A stretch of 64,000 bases of DNA from Zygnema cylindricum (GCA_037447655.1 JBBHKE010000340.1:48512-112511), one strand, 5' to 3'; counted from the first letter of the stretch, positions 23,370 through 36,000 are shown. Made by a program: numbers and translations. The notes: generated from the letters alone by a model not told the origin.

Positions 23370-24828
23370 TACTGTACAGTACAGACTAGGTTTCTTACTT
23401 TCTTACAAGTTTGCCCGGTTGGTAGGTTGAGTAAAGTTCTTGGCTAGGGTGTTTTTTTTTTTTTCCCGGTGACCGAAAATTTGGTGCAGATAGTGCCGCG
23501 TCAGTAATTCCTGGCCGGCGTTGGCACTCCACAAAACTTCACCAAGAGCACCGCCTTCTACGCTTTTATCACACGTGGCCACATAGTTGATGAATAGTTA
23601 TAGGATCGACCACCGACATATACCTTGATTTTCTTTTTGATTTTCGCGCCAGTCACTTTTGTCGTGTTCGTCAATGCCACTGGTCGCAGGTCGGTGAGCG
23701 GAAGACGGCCTTCATTGGTAAGAATTTGTCCTATGTGGAAATAAGAGCGCTGAGTGGTCAAGCTACATTAAGAATCTTCTGATCACGTGGTTTACGACAC
23801 CTCTCTCATTGGTTGGCTTGCCAGGTCTGATACGCGACCGACGGACACAGAGACGAGCTGTTCAGACAGCCAGAAACTCAGTCCGGTGTTCACACATAGG
23901 TGTACTTGAATTGACTCATCATTTCCATGTGACTTGGCTATAATATTCTGACAGTAAAATTTTACGCTTGAATGCTGTTCACATGCTCACAACTAACGGA
24001 AATATGGGATAATGAAAAGGGAATTGATTTTGGTTTGCCGTATTGCCGTATTGTCTATTCTTACAGGCGCATACGTCATTTTTGTCGTTCAAAATCCGTA
24101 AGATTCAGAAACAGGTACAAACATTCCAGAAGTCCAGATGCTTATGACAACGACAAAATTTCGTACGTAAATGTACACTTTCTGAGCGGGATTCTTGGAG
24201 TTATGTCCACCGAAACACGAGGATAACTATGCGTCCGTACTAATTGTCGCTAGCACCATGTCGCTAGCACTATCTCTGACATGGCCTATTCACACGTAAG
24301 AGTTTTGTGACGTTTCCTTGCGATGGTACCAGGGCAGGCAAAGGGTGGGAGACGGGTGGCTGCCGGGCGGGAGTACGGCCAATCATTGCGAAAGATATTT
24401 TATATGTATCACTGTTCAATTTCCAAAAAAAGGCATTGCGGGATGAGAGCCCCCCATCAGGGCACTTTTGGAAGCAAAGTCGGTTCGGAGAGCAAAATGA
24501 GATGGTTCGCAATAACAGAAGTCCCGATGCCGGGAGGAAATCGAACGGGCCAATATACGTAGAGATATGTTACACTCGTAAGCTAAAACTTAAAAGGGAA
24601 TCACAAAACTATTAAGGTTCATAAAAATCGTTAGGTTCACTGTTAAGAACCGGAAGTCCGCGGATTTGACAATGTTTCGGTTCGCGTGGCGCGATTCCCT
24701 TTCGAGTATGGTTTCGCGACATATGTACTTTTCATACTTTATGTACCACGACTCAGTTTGGAGTGAATACGTTGCAGAATTGGAGTCTACACGTTTGGAG
24801 TTTCGTGCGAGTATGGCGCACGAAATAC
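23370..24828. other. Intergenic sequence, nothing recognised
   Basis: Short open frames on both strands (for example 24307-24615) show no family motif. The sequence is rich in CGTAC/GTACG. I see no RNA gene. Confidence 0.4.
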
Positions 24829-25246
24829 TAATGCTGGGTATCGAGGGCCCCTTGCCGATATTCAATATATACCTAAATTTGGGTAACCGATAATCGATAT
24901 ATCGAATATCTTAAAATCGCGATATTTTAATGATATATCGGCAGATATCACGATATACTTCGCTCGCGATATATCGAAGTGACGCTAGGTCAATCTTTTT
25001 TTCCAAAAGCCTCCCCTCCCCCCGCCCCGAGGTGCGCATTTAGTGGGGGGGGGGACAAAGATATTTTGTACGATTTTCCGTACGATATTCAGTACTGGAT
25101 CTGTACGGCACCCACCTTGTACCAAATATATCGCGATATAATATGTTGGCCCCGGTGCGATATATCGAGGCATTTGACCGATCGATAATCGATATATCAA
25201 ATATCAAACTTATCGCGATATGATTTTACCCGATACCCAACATTAC
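24829..25246. mobile_element. hAT-type MITE rich in ATATCG palindromes
   Basis: The TIRs are TAATGCTGGGTATCG and the complement of TAATGTTGGGTATCG. The 8-bp flanks CGAAATAC (24821-24828) and CAAAATAC (25247-25254) differ at one position. The interior is dense in CGATATATCG-type palindromes. An 8-bp duplication with a TA..G TIR points to hAT. Confidence 0.75.
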
Positions 25247-25887
25247 AAAATACATTTCTTCTTTCACTTTGTGTTTCAAAAGACTCAACACGTCACTCTT
25301 CGTGCGCCTTCGTTTCCTCGCATGCCTTGCTCATCAAGGCACCGCATATGTAACTTGCAAGTAGTGCACGTCACGTTAGATAGGGAGTAATTTAAGTGAA
25401 ATAGAGCAATTGCAAAAATTATACTTGCATTAGCTTTGGATCATCATTTGAGTCAATTGGATCATTGCATACAAAGGAATGAAGAGAGTAGGTGTAAAGA
25501 CAAATTGTCTCGTAAGAAAAAGGTTTCACCCACATTTATAAAAATTCCCCTTTTGGACAGATTGTTTGATATATTTGTGTCCTTCCGATGTGGGTTCTCT
25601 GTTGGTAGATCTTTAAAAAAATAAATTTGAGCATAATAACATCGTCGAAAAATATTACAGTATGTAATGCTGGTTGTATAATTTCATAGATATCTTGATG
25701 GAACTTCACCGTTAGACTCTTTTGGCTTTTTTAGTATTTAAATGGTTTTTTTTTTTTTTTTTTACCCCCTTTGTACTTCGATGGTTTTTTGCATCATACT
25801 CTATGCGATAATGTTTTGTTATTTCTAAAGAAATTGCTAAAACACTTAAACCACGAGATAAGAAGCTAGGTGGCCGTGGATGGTTAG
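25247..25887. other. Intergenic sequence with one Harbinger-like right end
   Basis: Near 25700 the sequence GATGGAACTTCACCGTTAG matches the right end of the GGGTGAAGTT family, but I find no matching left end. There is no gene. Confidence 0.4.
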
Positions 25888-26059
25888 TAGTGTTGTGTAT
25901 CGGTAGATATTATATAGCGTATTATCTATTTTTCCTCTTATCTCGGATAAAGAATTTGTTGGTCTCGGAGCGATGTATCGAGACCCCACACCCTTTGATA
26001 ACCGATAGCTATCAGTGTCGCTTTTATCGCAATAAGCTTTTTCACGATACACAACACTA
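25888..26059. mobile_element. hAT-type MITE, 172 bp, with perfect 8-bp duplication
   Basis: The TIRs are TAGTGTTGTGTATCGG and the complement of TAGTGTTGTGTATCGTG. The duplication ATGGTTAG at 25880-25887 and 26060-26067 is identical, so the insertion is fairly recent. Related sequence occurs at 43980-44113 and from 63539. Confidence 0.88.
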
Positions 26060-26657
26060 ATGGTTAGACATCGGCCTATGAGGCATTCACGACCAAATAG
26101 AAATAATAAAGGGGTGTAACTGAAAATGACGAACGAACCCACATCTCTTAGGGTATCATTCCAATAGGCGAAAAGTGGGGAAGTTTACAGAAATCCACGA
26201 CTATCTGTACCAAATCGTACCACTTATTTTGTTTTTATACGAAAAACAACATTATAGAGAATCTTGCCAATACTCTCCAAAGGTATTGGAGGTTACACTG
26301 ACCGTCGGATGTTCGTCTGCGAGGCGTTCGCCTCATTTTTTCTCTGTAACTGTCAACCCACCTCAAGGAGGTGGGTTGGCAGATACAAAAAAATAAAATT
26401 CGTGACACGCTGGACGATTACGCTACATGTCATGATGTAAAACCAACGAAAATTGACGAAATTTGCACGTGACATGCGCTTTCAAAAATACAACCGAACA
26501 TAAAAATGTAATTTCGAAACATTCCTTCGTCATGCTATTTTTTGTAACTTTTGTTCGTTGCACTATTTCTCCCAACGGACTTTCGTTATGTCTGAAAACA
26601 AAAACCCCAAAAAATGAGTTGGCGTACAAACCGGCGTCTACAAAAAGTATAAAAGTA

Positions 26658-27700
26658 GGGAATTGATGACTGTTTTGGTTGCGCATAGTCACTTACGTCA
26701 CTTTGTCAACAATTGTACGTTTGAAGTACATAGTGGTACAAATAAAGTAACGTTGAGTACAAATTTGATGGTCAATCCGTTGGACAACTTTTACTTTCAA
26801 AATATTGTTGAAACCGCTTAAAGTTTTGTCGCGCTTGCGAACGTCGACCGTCATAATAAAATTAACAATTCACACGTCCGGCGAATATTTACGGTAACAA
26901 AACTGCAACAACCACATGTAAATAAAAGTGTTGCAAACAATCACTTTTTGTCTTTAAGCGAGCTCCACGTTGAGAGCAATTAGTTGCAAAATTGAAATTG
27001 AATCGTCTAAGCGATACATTGAACTTAGACGCAAATTGAAACGAAACCTCTTTAAACTAAAGTACTATAAGTGTTGTACGAAAATATTAAAACGCACGAA
27101 ACAATTTTTTTTTGTCAATGTAAGAATGTTGATTCCTATATAGTGTGGCTCGATTTTGTCGCGCGTAACGACGCGCATTTTTTTCATTTAATTTCAATTG
27201 ATATTTTTATGCCGGTTCGTTTTATTATAGTGTACAAAGTTTATTTCGTTTCGTGCGTTTTAATATTTCCGTACAAGACTTAAAGTACTTTAGTTTAAAG
27301 AGGTTTCGTTTCACTTTGCGTCTAAGTTCAATGTAACGCTTAGACGATTAAACTTCAATTTTGCGGCTAAGTGCTCTCACCGTGGAACTCACGTAAAGAA
27401 AAAAAGTGATTGTCTGCAACACTTTTATTTACATGTGGTTGCCGCAGTTTAGTTACCGTAAATGTTCCTCGACCGTGTGAATTGCTAATTTTATTACGAC
27501 GGTTGATGTCCGCAAGCACGGCAAAACTTTAAGCGGTTAAAACAATATTTTGAAAGTCAAAGTTGTCCAAACGATTGACCGTCAAATTTGTAGTCAACGG
27601 TACTTTATTTAAACTAATATGTACGTAAACGTACGCTTTTTGACAAAGTGATGGAAGTGATTGTGCGCAACCAAAACAGTCACTGTCATGATCAATTCCC
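26658..27700. mobile_element. Foldback element, ~1.04 kb, intact hairpin
   Basis: It starts GGGAATTGATGACTG and ends with the complement of GGGAATTGATCATGAC. The left half to about 27105 is complementary to the right half from about 27255, leaving a loop of roughly 150 bp, so almost the whole element is one inverted repeat. It has no coding sequence. The loop carries TAGTGTGGCTCGATTTTG, the empty-site counterpart of the Copia 1 insertion. Confidence 0.82.
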
Positions 27701-27709
27701 TTAGAATAA

Positions 27710-28444
27710 GGGTGCGTCTATGTGTGCTTATGAAAGGGTTTTTTTTTGTCGTTTTCCTATAAAACTTAGAGCCGTACCGCGTAAGTTTAAACAGTACAAG
27801 AAAATAGAAAAAAAAAGTACATTATGCGTCATCTTCGAATTTAAAATGTACTATATCTTGTAGTCTTGTGTTCTTCGACCCACAACCACGCCAAAAAACG
27901 TCATCTTCAAACTTTTCTTTAAAATACAAGGCCAATGTGTTTTAAAGCAAAGTATTTTTGAAAAACAAATTGGAACACGTATTCGCACGTGTAATGTTAT
28001 TTTTCAAAAAATTCAAAAGAATTCAAGCGACGGCGGAAGGTACCCTATTCATTATGTTTTGTCCGTTTGCGTTCAACAAAGTACACAATTTGTTTTGTTT
28101 TGTCGCATTTCGTTCTGTGCGGACTTTTCCATTCCAGGGGTCTGAAAATTTGAATGCAATTTGACGAAATCTTGAGAAATCTTTGAGGGCGCCTTAGCAA
28201 GTCGCACATGCCGCCTCTCCTCGCATTCTCGGGACGTCCAAGGCAATTTTATACAATTTGGTGCCTCATCAGAGATTGTATACTGTTGACAGCCGTCACG
28301 GGCATTGTCGACGTATACAATCGTCACGCCTTTAAGTGACAACTTCGTTTGGTACACATAGGGACACCCGAAATCTGGGTTCGCCGGATATGCGGTAAAA
28401 AACACAAAAAAATCTCAAAGTTTGAAGTACATAGAGACGCACCC
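27710..28444. mobile_element. PIF/Harbinger-like element, GGGTGCGTC family (complete)
   Basis: The TIRs are GGGTGCGTCTATGTG and the complement of GGGTGCGTCTCTATG. TAA lies at 27707-27709 and 28445-28447. It is 735 bp and inside the foldback chimera. Confidence 0.8.
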
Positions 28445-28447
28445 TAA

Positions 28448-28828
28448 GGGTGCGTCTCCATGTACTTGAAACTTAGAGAAAAAACTTTGTTTTTTAGCGC
28501 GGATCCGGCGGACCCAGATTTCGGGTGTCCCTGTGTGTAACAACGACATAGTTACTTAAGCGTGTGACGATTGTGTACGCTGACAATGCTTGTGACGGCT
28601 GTCAATGCCTACAATCTGTGATGACGCACGCTTTTTTTTTGTAGCAGGTTGTGACGTCGCATGAGTTTTTGTGACATTGGAGATGTACCGCCATCTAGCC
28701 AGTGCCGTTTCACGGTTGAGGAAGATGCACTTTGCCTTTGCGTCTCTTGTCCGCGCGACGTGAAATGGCATCGGATCTTGAGACCCCTGGCGAAATAAAA
28801 TCCGTACCAGGCGCAAACGGACAAAACC
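28448..28828. mobile_element. PIF/Harbinger-like element, truncated, sharing the same TAA
   Basis: It starts GGGTGCGTCTCCATG directly after the TAA that ends the previous element and is similar to 13619-14000. It stops abruptly at about 28828, where foldback sequence resumes, so its right part is lost. Confidence 0.7.
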
Positions 28829-29583
28829 TTTTGTCTTTAAGCGAGCTCCACGTTGAGAGCAATTAGTTGCAAAATTGAAATTGAATCGTCTAAGCGATAC
28901 ATTGAACTTAGACGCAAATTGAAACGAAACCTCTTTAAACTAAAGTACTATAAGTGTTGTACGAAAATATTAAAACGCACGAAACAATTTTTTTTTGTCA
29001 ATGTAAGAATGTTGATTCCTATATAGTGTGGCTCGATTTTGTCGCGCGTAACGACGCGCATTTTTTTCATTTAATTTCAATTGATATTTTTATGCCGGTT
29101 CGTTTTATTATAGTGTACAAAGTTTATTTCGTTTCGTGCGTTTTAATATTTTCGTACAAGACTTATAATACTTTAGTTTAAAGAGGTTTCGTTTCAATTT
29201 GCGTCTAAGTTCAATGTATCGCTTAGACGATTCAATTTCAATTTTGCGGGTAAGTGCTCTCACAATGGAGCTCATGTAAAGACAAAAAGTGATTGTCTGC
29301 AACACTTTTATTTACATTTGGTTGCTGCAGTTTTGTTACCGTAAACATTCGCCGGCCGTGTGAATTGCTAATTTTATTATGACGCTCGACTTTCGCAAGC
29401 GTGACAAAAATTTAAGCGGTTGAAACAATATTTTGAAAGTCAAAGTTGTCCAACCGATTGACCGTCAAATTTGTACTCAACGGTACTTTATTTGTACCAA
29501 TATGTACTTCCAAAGTACAATTTTTGACAAAGTGACGTAAGTGACTGTGCGCAACCAAAACAGTCACCGTCATGATCAATTCC
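28829..29583. mobile_element. Second foldback copy, left arm end missing
   Basis: It is colinear with 26948-27700 at very high similarity, but the first ~290 bp of the left arm are absent. It ends CAATTCC followed by TTAAAAGTA (29584-29592), which matches the ATAAAAGTA before 26658. The target duplication therefore pairs the left end of the first copy with the right end of this one. Confidence 0.8.
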
Positions 29584-29942
29584 TTAAAAGTATTGTCGTA
29601 TGATGATTTCGTACGCAAGTATATGGTACGCAAGTGAAGATTTGAAGTTAAGTTTGTCGGTGCTAAAGATTAGAATGATATTCAATATCGGATCGTAGCT
29701 TGGGTGGCGCCATTCAGTTTAGAACACGTGGTTTACAGGAACATCGACTCAATCGAAGCGGTGTGTAGAGTTTGCCCTACAATTACTGAAACTTCCGATG
29801 GAACTTCACCCTTAGTCTCCGTTATTCGATGAAACCAAACCACGATCCACTAGATGAAATTTTGTACGTTACGAAACGCCACCGTAGTGATTAATACAGT
29901 GTTTCGGTAATTTTCTCATCGCGATGTTGGCGATGGTAAATA

Positions 29943-30159
29943 CACAGTGAATCCCTATTTGTGTTAGTGTTTTTTTCGTTTCTTAAAACAACTTTTCTCC
30001 GTACTCACATGTCGAGTTGTGGATATGACGGTTGCGATTGAAAGGTAAGATTCTTAGCTTCCGATTGGCGGTCTAAAATTGAAAATCGGACAAATATGTA
30101 CGGATAAAATATTTTTTAACTGGCAATAAAAACGTTAACACTAATAGCGATACAGGGTG
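29943..30159. mobile_element. TA-type MITE, CACCG family
   Basis: The left end is CACAGTGAATCCCTATTTGT and the right end the complement of CACCCTGTATCGCTATTAGT. TA flanks both ends, and the self-complementary interior is as in the other copies. Confidence 0.72.
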
Positions 30160-30507
30160 TACTATCGATTACGAAGGGGCAAGGAGAGACGATACATCGT
30201 GTGGTGAGGAATAAATTGTTGTCACCGACATATTTCTACATATATTATTATTTTATACCTATATTACTGAAGTTTGCACATTCGTCGCGTTTCCTAATCC
30301 GCCGCGTACTTTGAAACACGAATCTACAGTATGATAATCGAAAACCCCGGACTACGCGACACAAAAATAACAGTTATTCCTCGGCAATATGAAGGGGTCA
30401 CTATGGACCGTCCAATCGACCTTTTCTTGAGTCGGGATAATCAAAATCATTTTCATTTATTTTTGCGACCACTCAAAATTGGAAAAGGACAAGCCCAATG
30501 AGAGTAA

Positions 30508-31288
30508 GGGTGTGTCCCCATGTGCATAAGTAAGGGTTTTTTTTCTAACGTTTTCCTGTAAAACTTAGCGTCGTACTGCCTAAGTTCCAACCGTACGAAG
30601 GAATCGCAAATTTGTAGAGTACAATTTACGTCACCCTCGAACTTAGGATGTACGAAAATTTGTCGTCTTGTGTTTTTCGACCCACTTCGACAACAAAAAA
30701 CGTCATCTTCAACCTTATCTTTAAAACACATGCGCAATGTGTTTTAAAACTAGGGATTTTATGTAAACAAATAGGAACATATATTCGCACGTGCCGTAAT
30801 TAACGAAGTATTTCACACGATTTTCAAAGACAAAACAAGGTACGGAAGTTGCTATGTTTTGTCCGTTTGCCTTTAATACGACAAATAAAATTACACAATT
30901 TGTTTGGTTTTGTCCGTTTTCGTCCAATACGGAATTTTTGTTTTGCAGGGGTCTCGAAATTCCGATGCCATTTCACGTCGACCGGACAGAAGACGCAAAG
31001 GCAAAGCGCAACTTCTTCAACCGTGAAACGGTATAGGGTGGAAGGCGGTACGTCTACAATGTCACGGTTAGACATGCAACGTCACACAAGTAGTTCCAAA
31101 AAATAACGTCCGACAACACAGATTGTAGACGTTGACAACCGTCACAGGTATTGTCGACGTATACAATCGTCACAAACGTAACTTACGATACGTTCTTACG
31201 CATAGGGACACTTGAAAAGCAGGTCCGCCGAATACGCGCTAAAATACAAAGTAAGTTCGCTAAGTTACAAGTACATGGGGACATACCC
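30508..31288. mobile_element. PIF/Harbinger-like element, GGGTGTGTCC family (complete)
   Basis: TAA lies at 30505-30507 and 31289-31291. The TIRs are GGGTGTGTCCCCATGTG and the complement of GGGTATGTCCCCATGTAC. It is 781 bp, non-coding, and a close relative of 51431-52205. Confidence 0.82.
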
Positions 31289-31655
31289 TAAAGTACATCT
31301 TAAAGCGAATTGACCACAATCGCGTTCCACATGACGCAAATCTGACAACAGAGGCAAAGGTGGCGTCAGCAATTCGGTTGCATTCAAGCGCGCGAAGCCT
31401 CGCCACAAAGCGTGGCGACGTGTCGCAAAGCTGTGACACATTGTAAAGAGCACGACTGCAAAAACCCCTGATAAACCCTTGTAAACGATCGCGATAATGA
31501 AATATTTGTATCTTGTACCATTATATTTAACTATTTAGTATTAACATTACCATGCGTCACGGTAATCGTTGTATAAATATCGATTGCATATATCGCCTAG
31601 TTGCAAGTTATAATATGTACACACCGATCCTTGGTATGAGGCAATTCATCTTAGG

Positions 31656-31833
31656 GAATTGCTAATCGCAGAGACGATTTTTGCTGCGCGCAGGTAGTTG
31701 TCAGAAATTGTACAGTTGAAGTACAGTTTTGTATAAGGTACGTACCTTTAAGTTCAGATTTGATGATAAAATCCGCCGAACAACTTTGACAAGCGAAATA
31801 TTGTAACGACGATAAACTGTCGCGCTTGCGAAC
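31656..31833. mobile_element. Foldback element fragment (left arm), cut by the Copia 2 LTR
   Basis: It begins GGGAATTGCTAATCG after TTA and follows the left arm of 3811 (CTGCGCGCAGGTAGTTGTCA). It ends where the LTR begins at 31834. Confidence 0.7.
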
Positions 31834-32895
31834 TGAAACTCTGAGACCTCCATAAGTCCTGAGAGTGGACAGTTTCCAAGAAGCCTCTAGGAAAACCTTG
31901 ACCCCTTTGTGTTTCAGCAAGAATAACTGCCACCCTGGCAAACAAAAACACTGACCACCCTCACCCTGTGAAGGCAAGACTCCCCTGAGTCGATAGCAAA
32001 AAAAAATCTCTGAATTTACTCCCCTGGGCAGTAAGTTATGGAGGGTCAAAGTTGACCTTTAGTACAGAAGCTCTCTAGGAGAGAGGGTCCTATCTACCAT
32101 TTTTTTCTAAGTCCTATCTCTCACAAACTCTATCTAGTGATGTACGGACCAATCATATTACTCTTCCGTACACAAAAGTACAGCTGCCGGTGTACTTTCT
32201 GTACGAATACTGTACGACATGGCCTAAATGTCGACACGTGGTATATCCGGATTCGCTCCTTTAATCACCGGAGATGCCGGGATCTAATGTCTTTTTGCCA
32301 CGTGTCATCTGATGTGGCGATTGCCACAAACCGCGAAAGTCCTCTTCCGCGATCTCGACATTCATTACGGCCGTCCGATTAAATGCATATTTAATCTTAG
32401 CCGTAGTAAATACCTACGCGGTATTCGTTTCGCTATCCAAACAAATGCGCGGTACTTGTTCCTTGTCCGTACCTTAATTCGTACTTTTACATAACTGGAT
32501 CTATGTATCCCGTAAGCAGTTGCATTTAAATGAATTATCATACGTAATTATATTTAAATAATTATCAAACCCAATACCATGTATCATTAGTCTTAGACTT
32601 AACGGTTAGGACTACCGACTACCAATTGTTTATTATTCCGTAGGTACTAGGATCAAATCCTGGTTGTGACAACTATCCTTTTAGTAAATAAACTTATCGG
32701 TAAATAAACTAATCTATTTCCCATAAATCTCTGGATAGCCTAGGCAGCCATGGCTCTAGCTTCCACTCCAACTCCCCAATGACTGCGACAAGTGTGGGAG
32801 TTGGAGAGAGAAGTTAGAGATAGACTGCCTCGGCTTCTTTCTGTATTTTAATTTAGACATAGAAAATACTTAAAAAGGAACCATCAATTTCTACA
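31834..32895 (-). repeat. 3' LTR of Copia 2
   Basis: It is 1062 bp and similar to the LTRs at 8358-9591 and 41686-42731. A tRNA-like plus-strand segment near 32598-32680 contains GGATCAAATCC, a B-box-like block. Confidence 0.85.
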
Positions 32896-33072
32896 CTCCC
32901 CTTATTCTCTAGTCAATCTTTAATTTTAGACCACACTTCTCCCTGCAGAAAATTAGCTTAGGGGAAGGCACAAGTTTGGTCATCAAATCTGCTACCATCT
33001 CGCTATCTGGTCGGTACTCTAAACTAATTATTTTGTTTTCTACTTTCTCTCAAACAAAGCTGAGTCTAATGT

Positions 33073-36000
33073 CTATGTGTTTTTGGCTTTAAAATGATGT
33101 TTAGGATTGGCAGAAATAGCGATCGCTGCTTGATTATCACAAAAAAATTTATGCACACCACTCTTAAGGTGACCAAGCTCACCAAGCAAAGACTTGACCC
33201 ACATCAATTCTTTTACAGCAGAGCAAGAGGCCATATACTCAGCCTCCATGGTGGACTGAGCAATAACCTTTTGTTGTTTGCTACTCCAACTGCAAGCCTC
33301 ATCACCAACATATAATACATATCCAGAAGTACATCTCCTCATCGGAGCATCACCATAACTGGCATCACTCCAAGTAGCGATGCCAATATTCTCCCCACCT
33401 AAATGCAACTATAGATCCCTAGTTTTTATCAAATATCTAAGGACTCTCTTAGCTGCCTCCCAATCCCTCTTAGTGGGAGCATTTAGACTTCTACTCAACA
33501 CTCCTACAGCGTCTGCTAAATCCGACCGGGTACAATTCATAAAATATATTATACTTCTCACTACTTGCCTATAAGGAATAGTTTGCATGAACTTTTAGTG
33601 TTCAGGAGATAATTCCTTGTCTAAGACTATGAATCCTTCTTCCTCACTCCCCTCACTTCCCTTTCTTAACTCCATTGGAGTTGTACATTATTAGCTTTAT
33701 CTATCTGAAATTTTTCAAGCATGTTCCCTATTGCTTCTTTTTGAGTCAATCTTATAATCTTTCTTTTTCGTTCTCTTTCTACTTGAATTCCCAAAATATA
33801 TTTTGTTTCCCCCATATCCTTCATTTCAAATCTCCCTTTAAGATCGGTTTTCAGTTTATTAATTTTTTCCATTGATTTAGTTAAAACAAGTAAATCATCA
33901 ACATAAATTGCAATAAATATAACACCTTCTTCATCTTCAAAACCATAGATTGAGTGATCTGAGCCGATCCGGATGTATCCTAGACCGGTAAGAAACTCAT
34001 CAAGCTTTTTATTCCACCGTCGAGGCGCCTGTTTCAAACTATAAAGAGATTTAATTAGTCGGCATACCTTACTCTCCTCTCCTTCCTCCACAAATCCTTC
34101 GAGTTGTCGCATAAAGATCCCCGCTTCCAATTCTCTATGCAAAAAGGCTGTCTTAATGCCCATCTGGTGCACCTCCATGTCTTCCGCTACTGCCAGACTG
34201 AGAAGTATGCGGACGGAGGGAAATATGACGACCGGGGCAAAGGTTTCCTTGTAGTCAATTCCCTCCTTTTGTGTAAATCCCTTTGCCACTAATCGGGCCT
34301 TATATCGCTCAATTCTGTTATCTGGGTTCAATTTTAATTTGAAAACCCACTTACAACCGATTGTTTTTCGGTTAGGTGGACAATCCACCAGCTCCCAAGT
34401 ATTGGCTGCCATAAATGAGGCCATATCCTCATTGAAGGTTGTCTTCCACTGGTTTCTTTCTGGGCAAGTCATCGCCTCTCCATAAGTCTGAGGTTCATCT
34501 TGATGAGATAGTCTTTTTACCTTGTTATTAACCTGTTTTTCCTGGAATCTTTTGCTACTTCTCCTTCCCCCCTCAAAATCTGTGTCCGGAATAGATGGTT
34601 CTCGTGGGTTCTTTCGAATAATCTCGGCTTCTCCCCTGTCCCTTGATTCCGAATCAGTTTCCACCAAGTCTTCCGCGTCGGGTAGAGTTGTTATTAGAGT
34701 TTTCGCAGCCGAGTTCTTTTCGGTCTGATTTGTACTTGCAAGAATGTCATCTTCTCTAAAACTTGGATAGTTAGGAAGTTCAAAGTCATCGAAATTTTCT
34801 GACTAAAATCTGATTTTTACTGACTTTGTATATTTGAAGGGATCCACGGACTTTCTTTCATCCATAACTACTATATGCTTTACTAAGATTATATCTTCCC
34901 TTTTTAGATCATAAACTCTTTATCCTTTAGCATCCTCATCATATCCTAATAAGTATCTCGGTTTTCCTTTAGGATATAGCTTCCAATTAGACCGATCTGT
35001 ATCTAGACTGAATACTTGACTGCCGAAAACCTTTAAGTGAGATATGTCTGGTTTCCGACCTGTCCATCTCTCATAAGGTGTTTGATCTTTTATAGCTGAA
35101 GTAAGAACTCTATTTTTGAGGTAATTAGCACAGTTCATTGCTTCGGCCCAAAACCTTTTTCCTATCTTCTTGTCCGACAGCATACTTCTAGCACTATAAC
35201 TTAGTGTCCTATTTAATCTTTCAGCTACCCCATTCTGTTCAGGGTTTTTTGGAACTGTCTTTTGGTGTTGGACTCCATCTTCCCTCAGGAAATCCTCAAA
35301 CTGGTTAGAAGTATACTCTCCACCATTGTCACTCCTTACTCTCTTCATTGGAGTTTTTTGCTCCATGCTTTATATTGTCTAAAACAACCCTGAGCCTCTG
35401 ACTTGTTTTTCAAAAAATACACCCTGGAATACCGAGACCAATCATCAGTGATAGTCATCATAAATCTCTTCTCCCCCGGTGAGGGCACTTTAGCCGGTCC
35501 CCAAATATCTGTGTGTACTAAATCTAGAATTTTTTCTCCCTTATAAGAGGTTGTTTTGGGAAAGGGTAATCTGTGTGCTTTACCTTGAGCGCATCCACTA
35601 CAATCACTTATATTATCATTCTCACTGAACTGAATTCCTTCCACCACTCCCATCTTTTTCATCTCTCTTAACTTATCTAGATTCACATGCCCAAGCCTCT
35701 TATGCCACATCATAATATCATGAATACTAGCATAATAAAGTTTCTTTGTTTCATTACTTAAAATCAGCCTAAACATCCCTTGGCTACCTTTCTCAGCAAT
35801 GAAATAGACCTCTTCCTCAAAACTAGCAGTAAAGACTCCTTCCCTAGTGCTAGTAAAAACTCCCTTATCATCCAATACAGATGTAGAGTTGAGGTTTATG
35901 TTCAGCTCCGAAATAAACAATACATCGGAGAATGTTACTATGGATATCTTTCCTTCTACTAACACTTTCAGATCTACCGATCCTACAAGAGTAGTAGTGA

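Larger units (their letters stand above)
26151..29811. mobile_element. PIF/Harbinger-like element split by a foldback chimera
   Basis: It begins GGGTATCATTCCAATAG after TTA (26148-26150) and ends with the complement of GGGTGAAGTTCC before TTA (29812-29814). Its outer parts, 26151-26648 and 29593-29811, are colinear with the uninterrupted element 12720-13455. The hairpin at 26354-26378 is the counterpart of 12922-12946. Confidence 0.8.
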
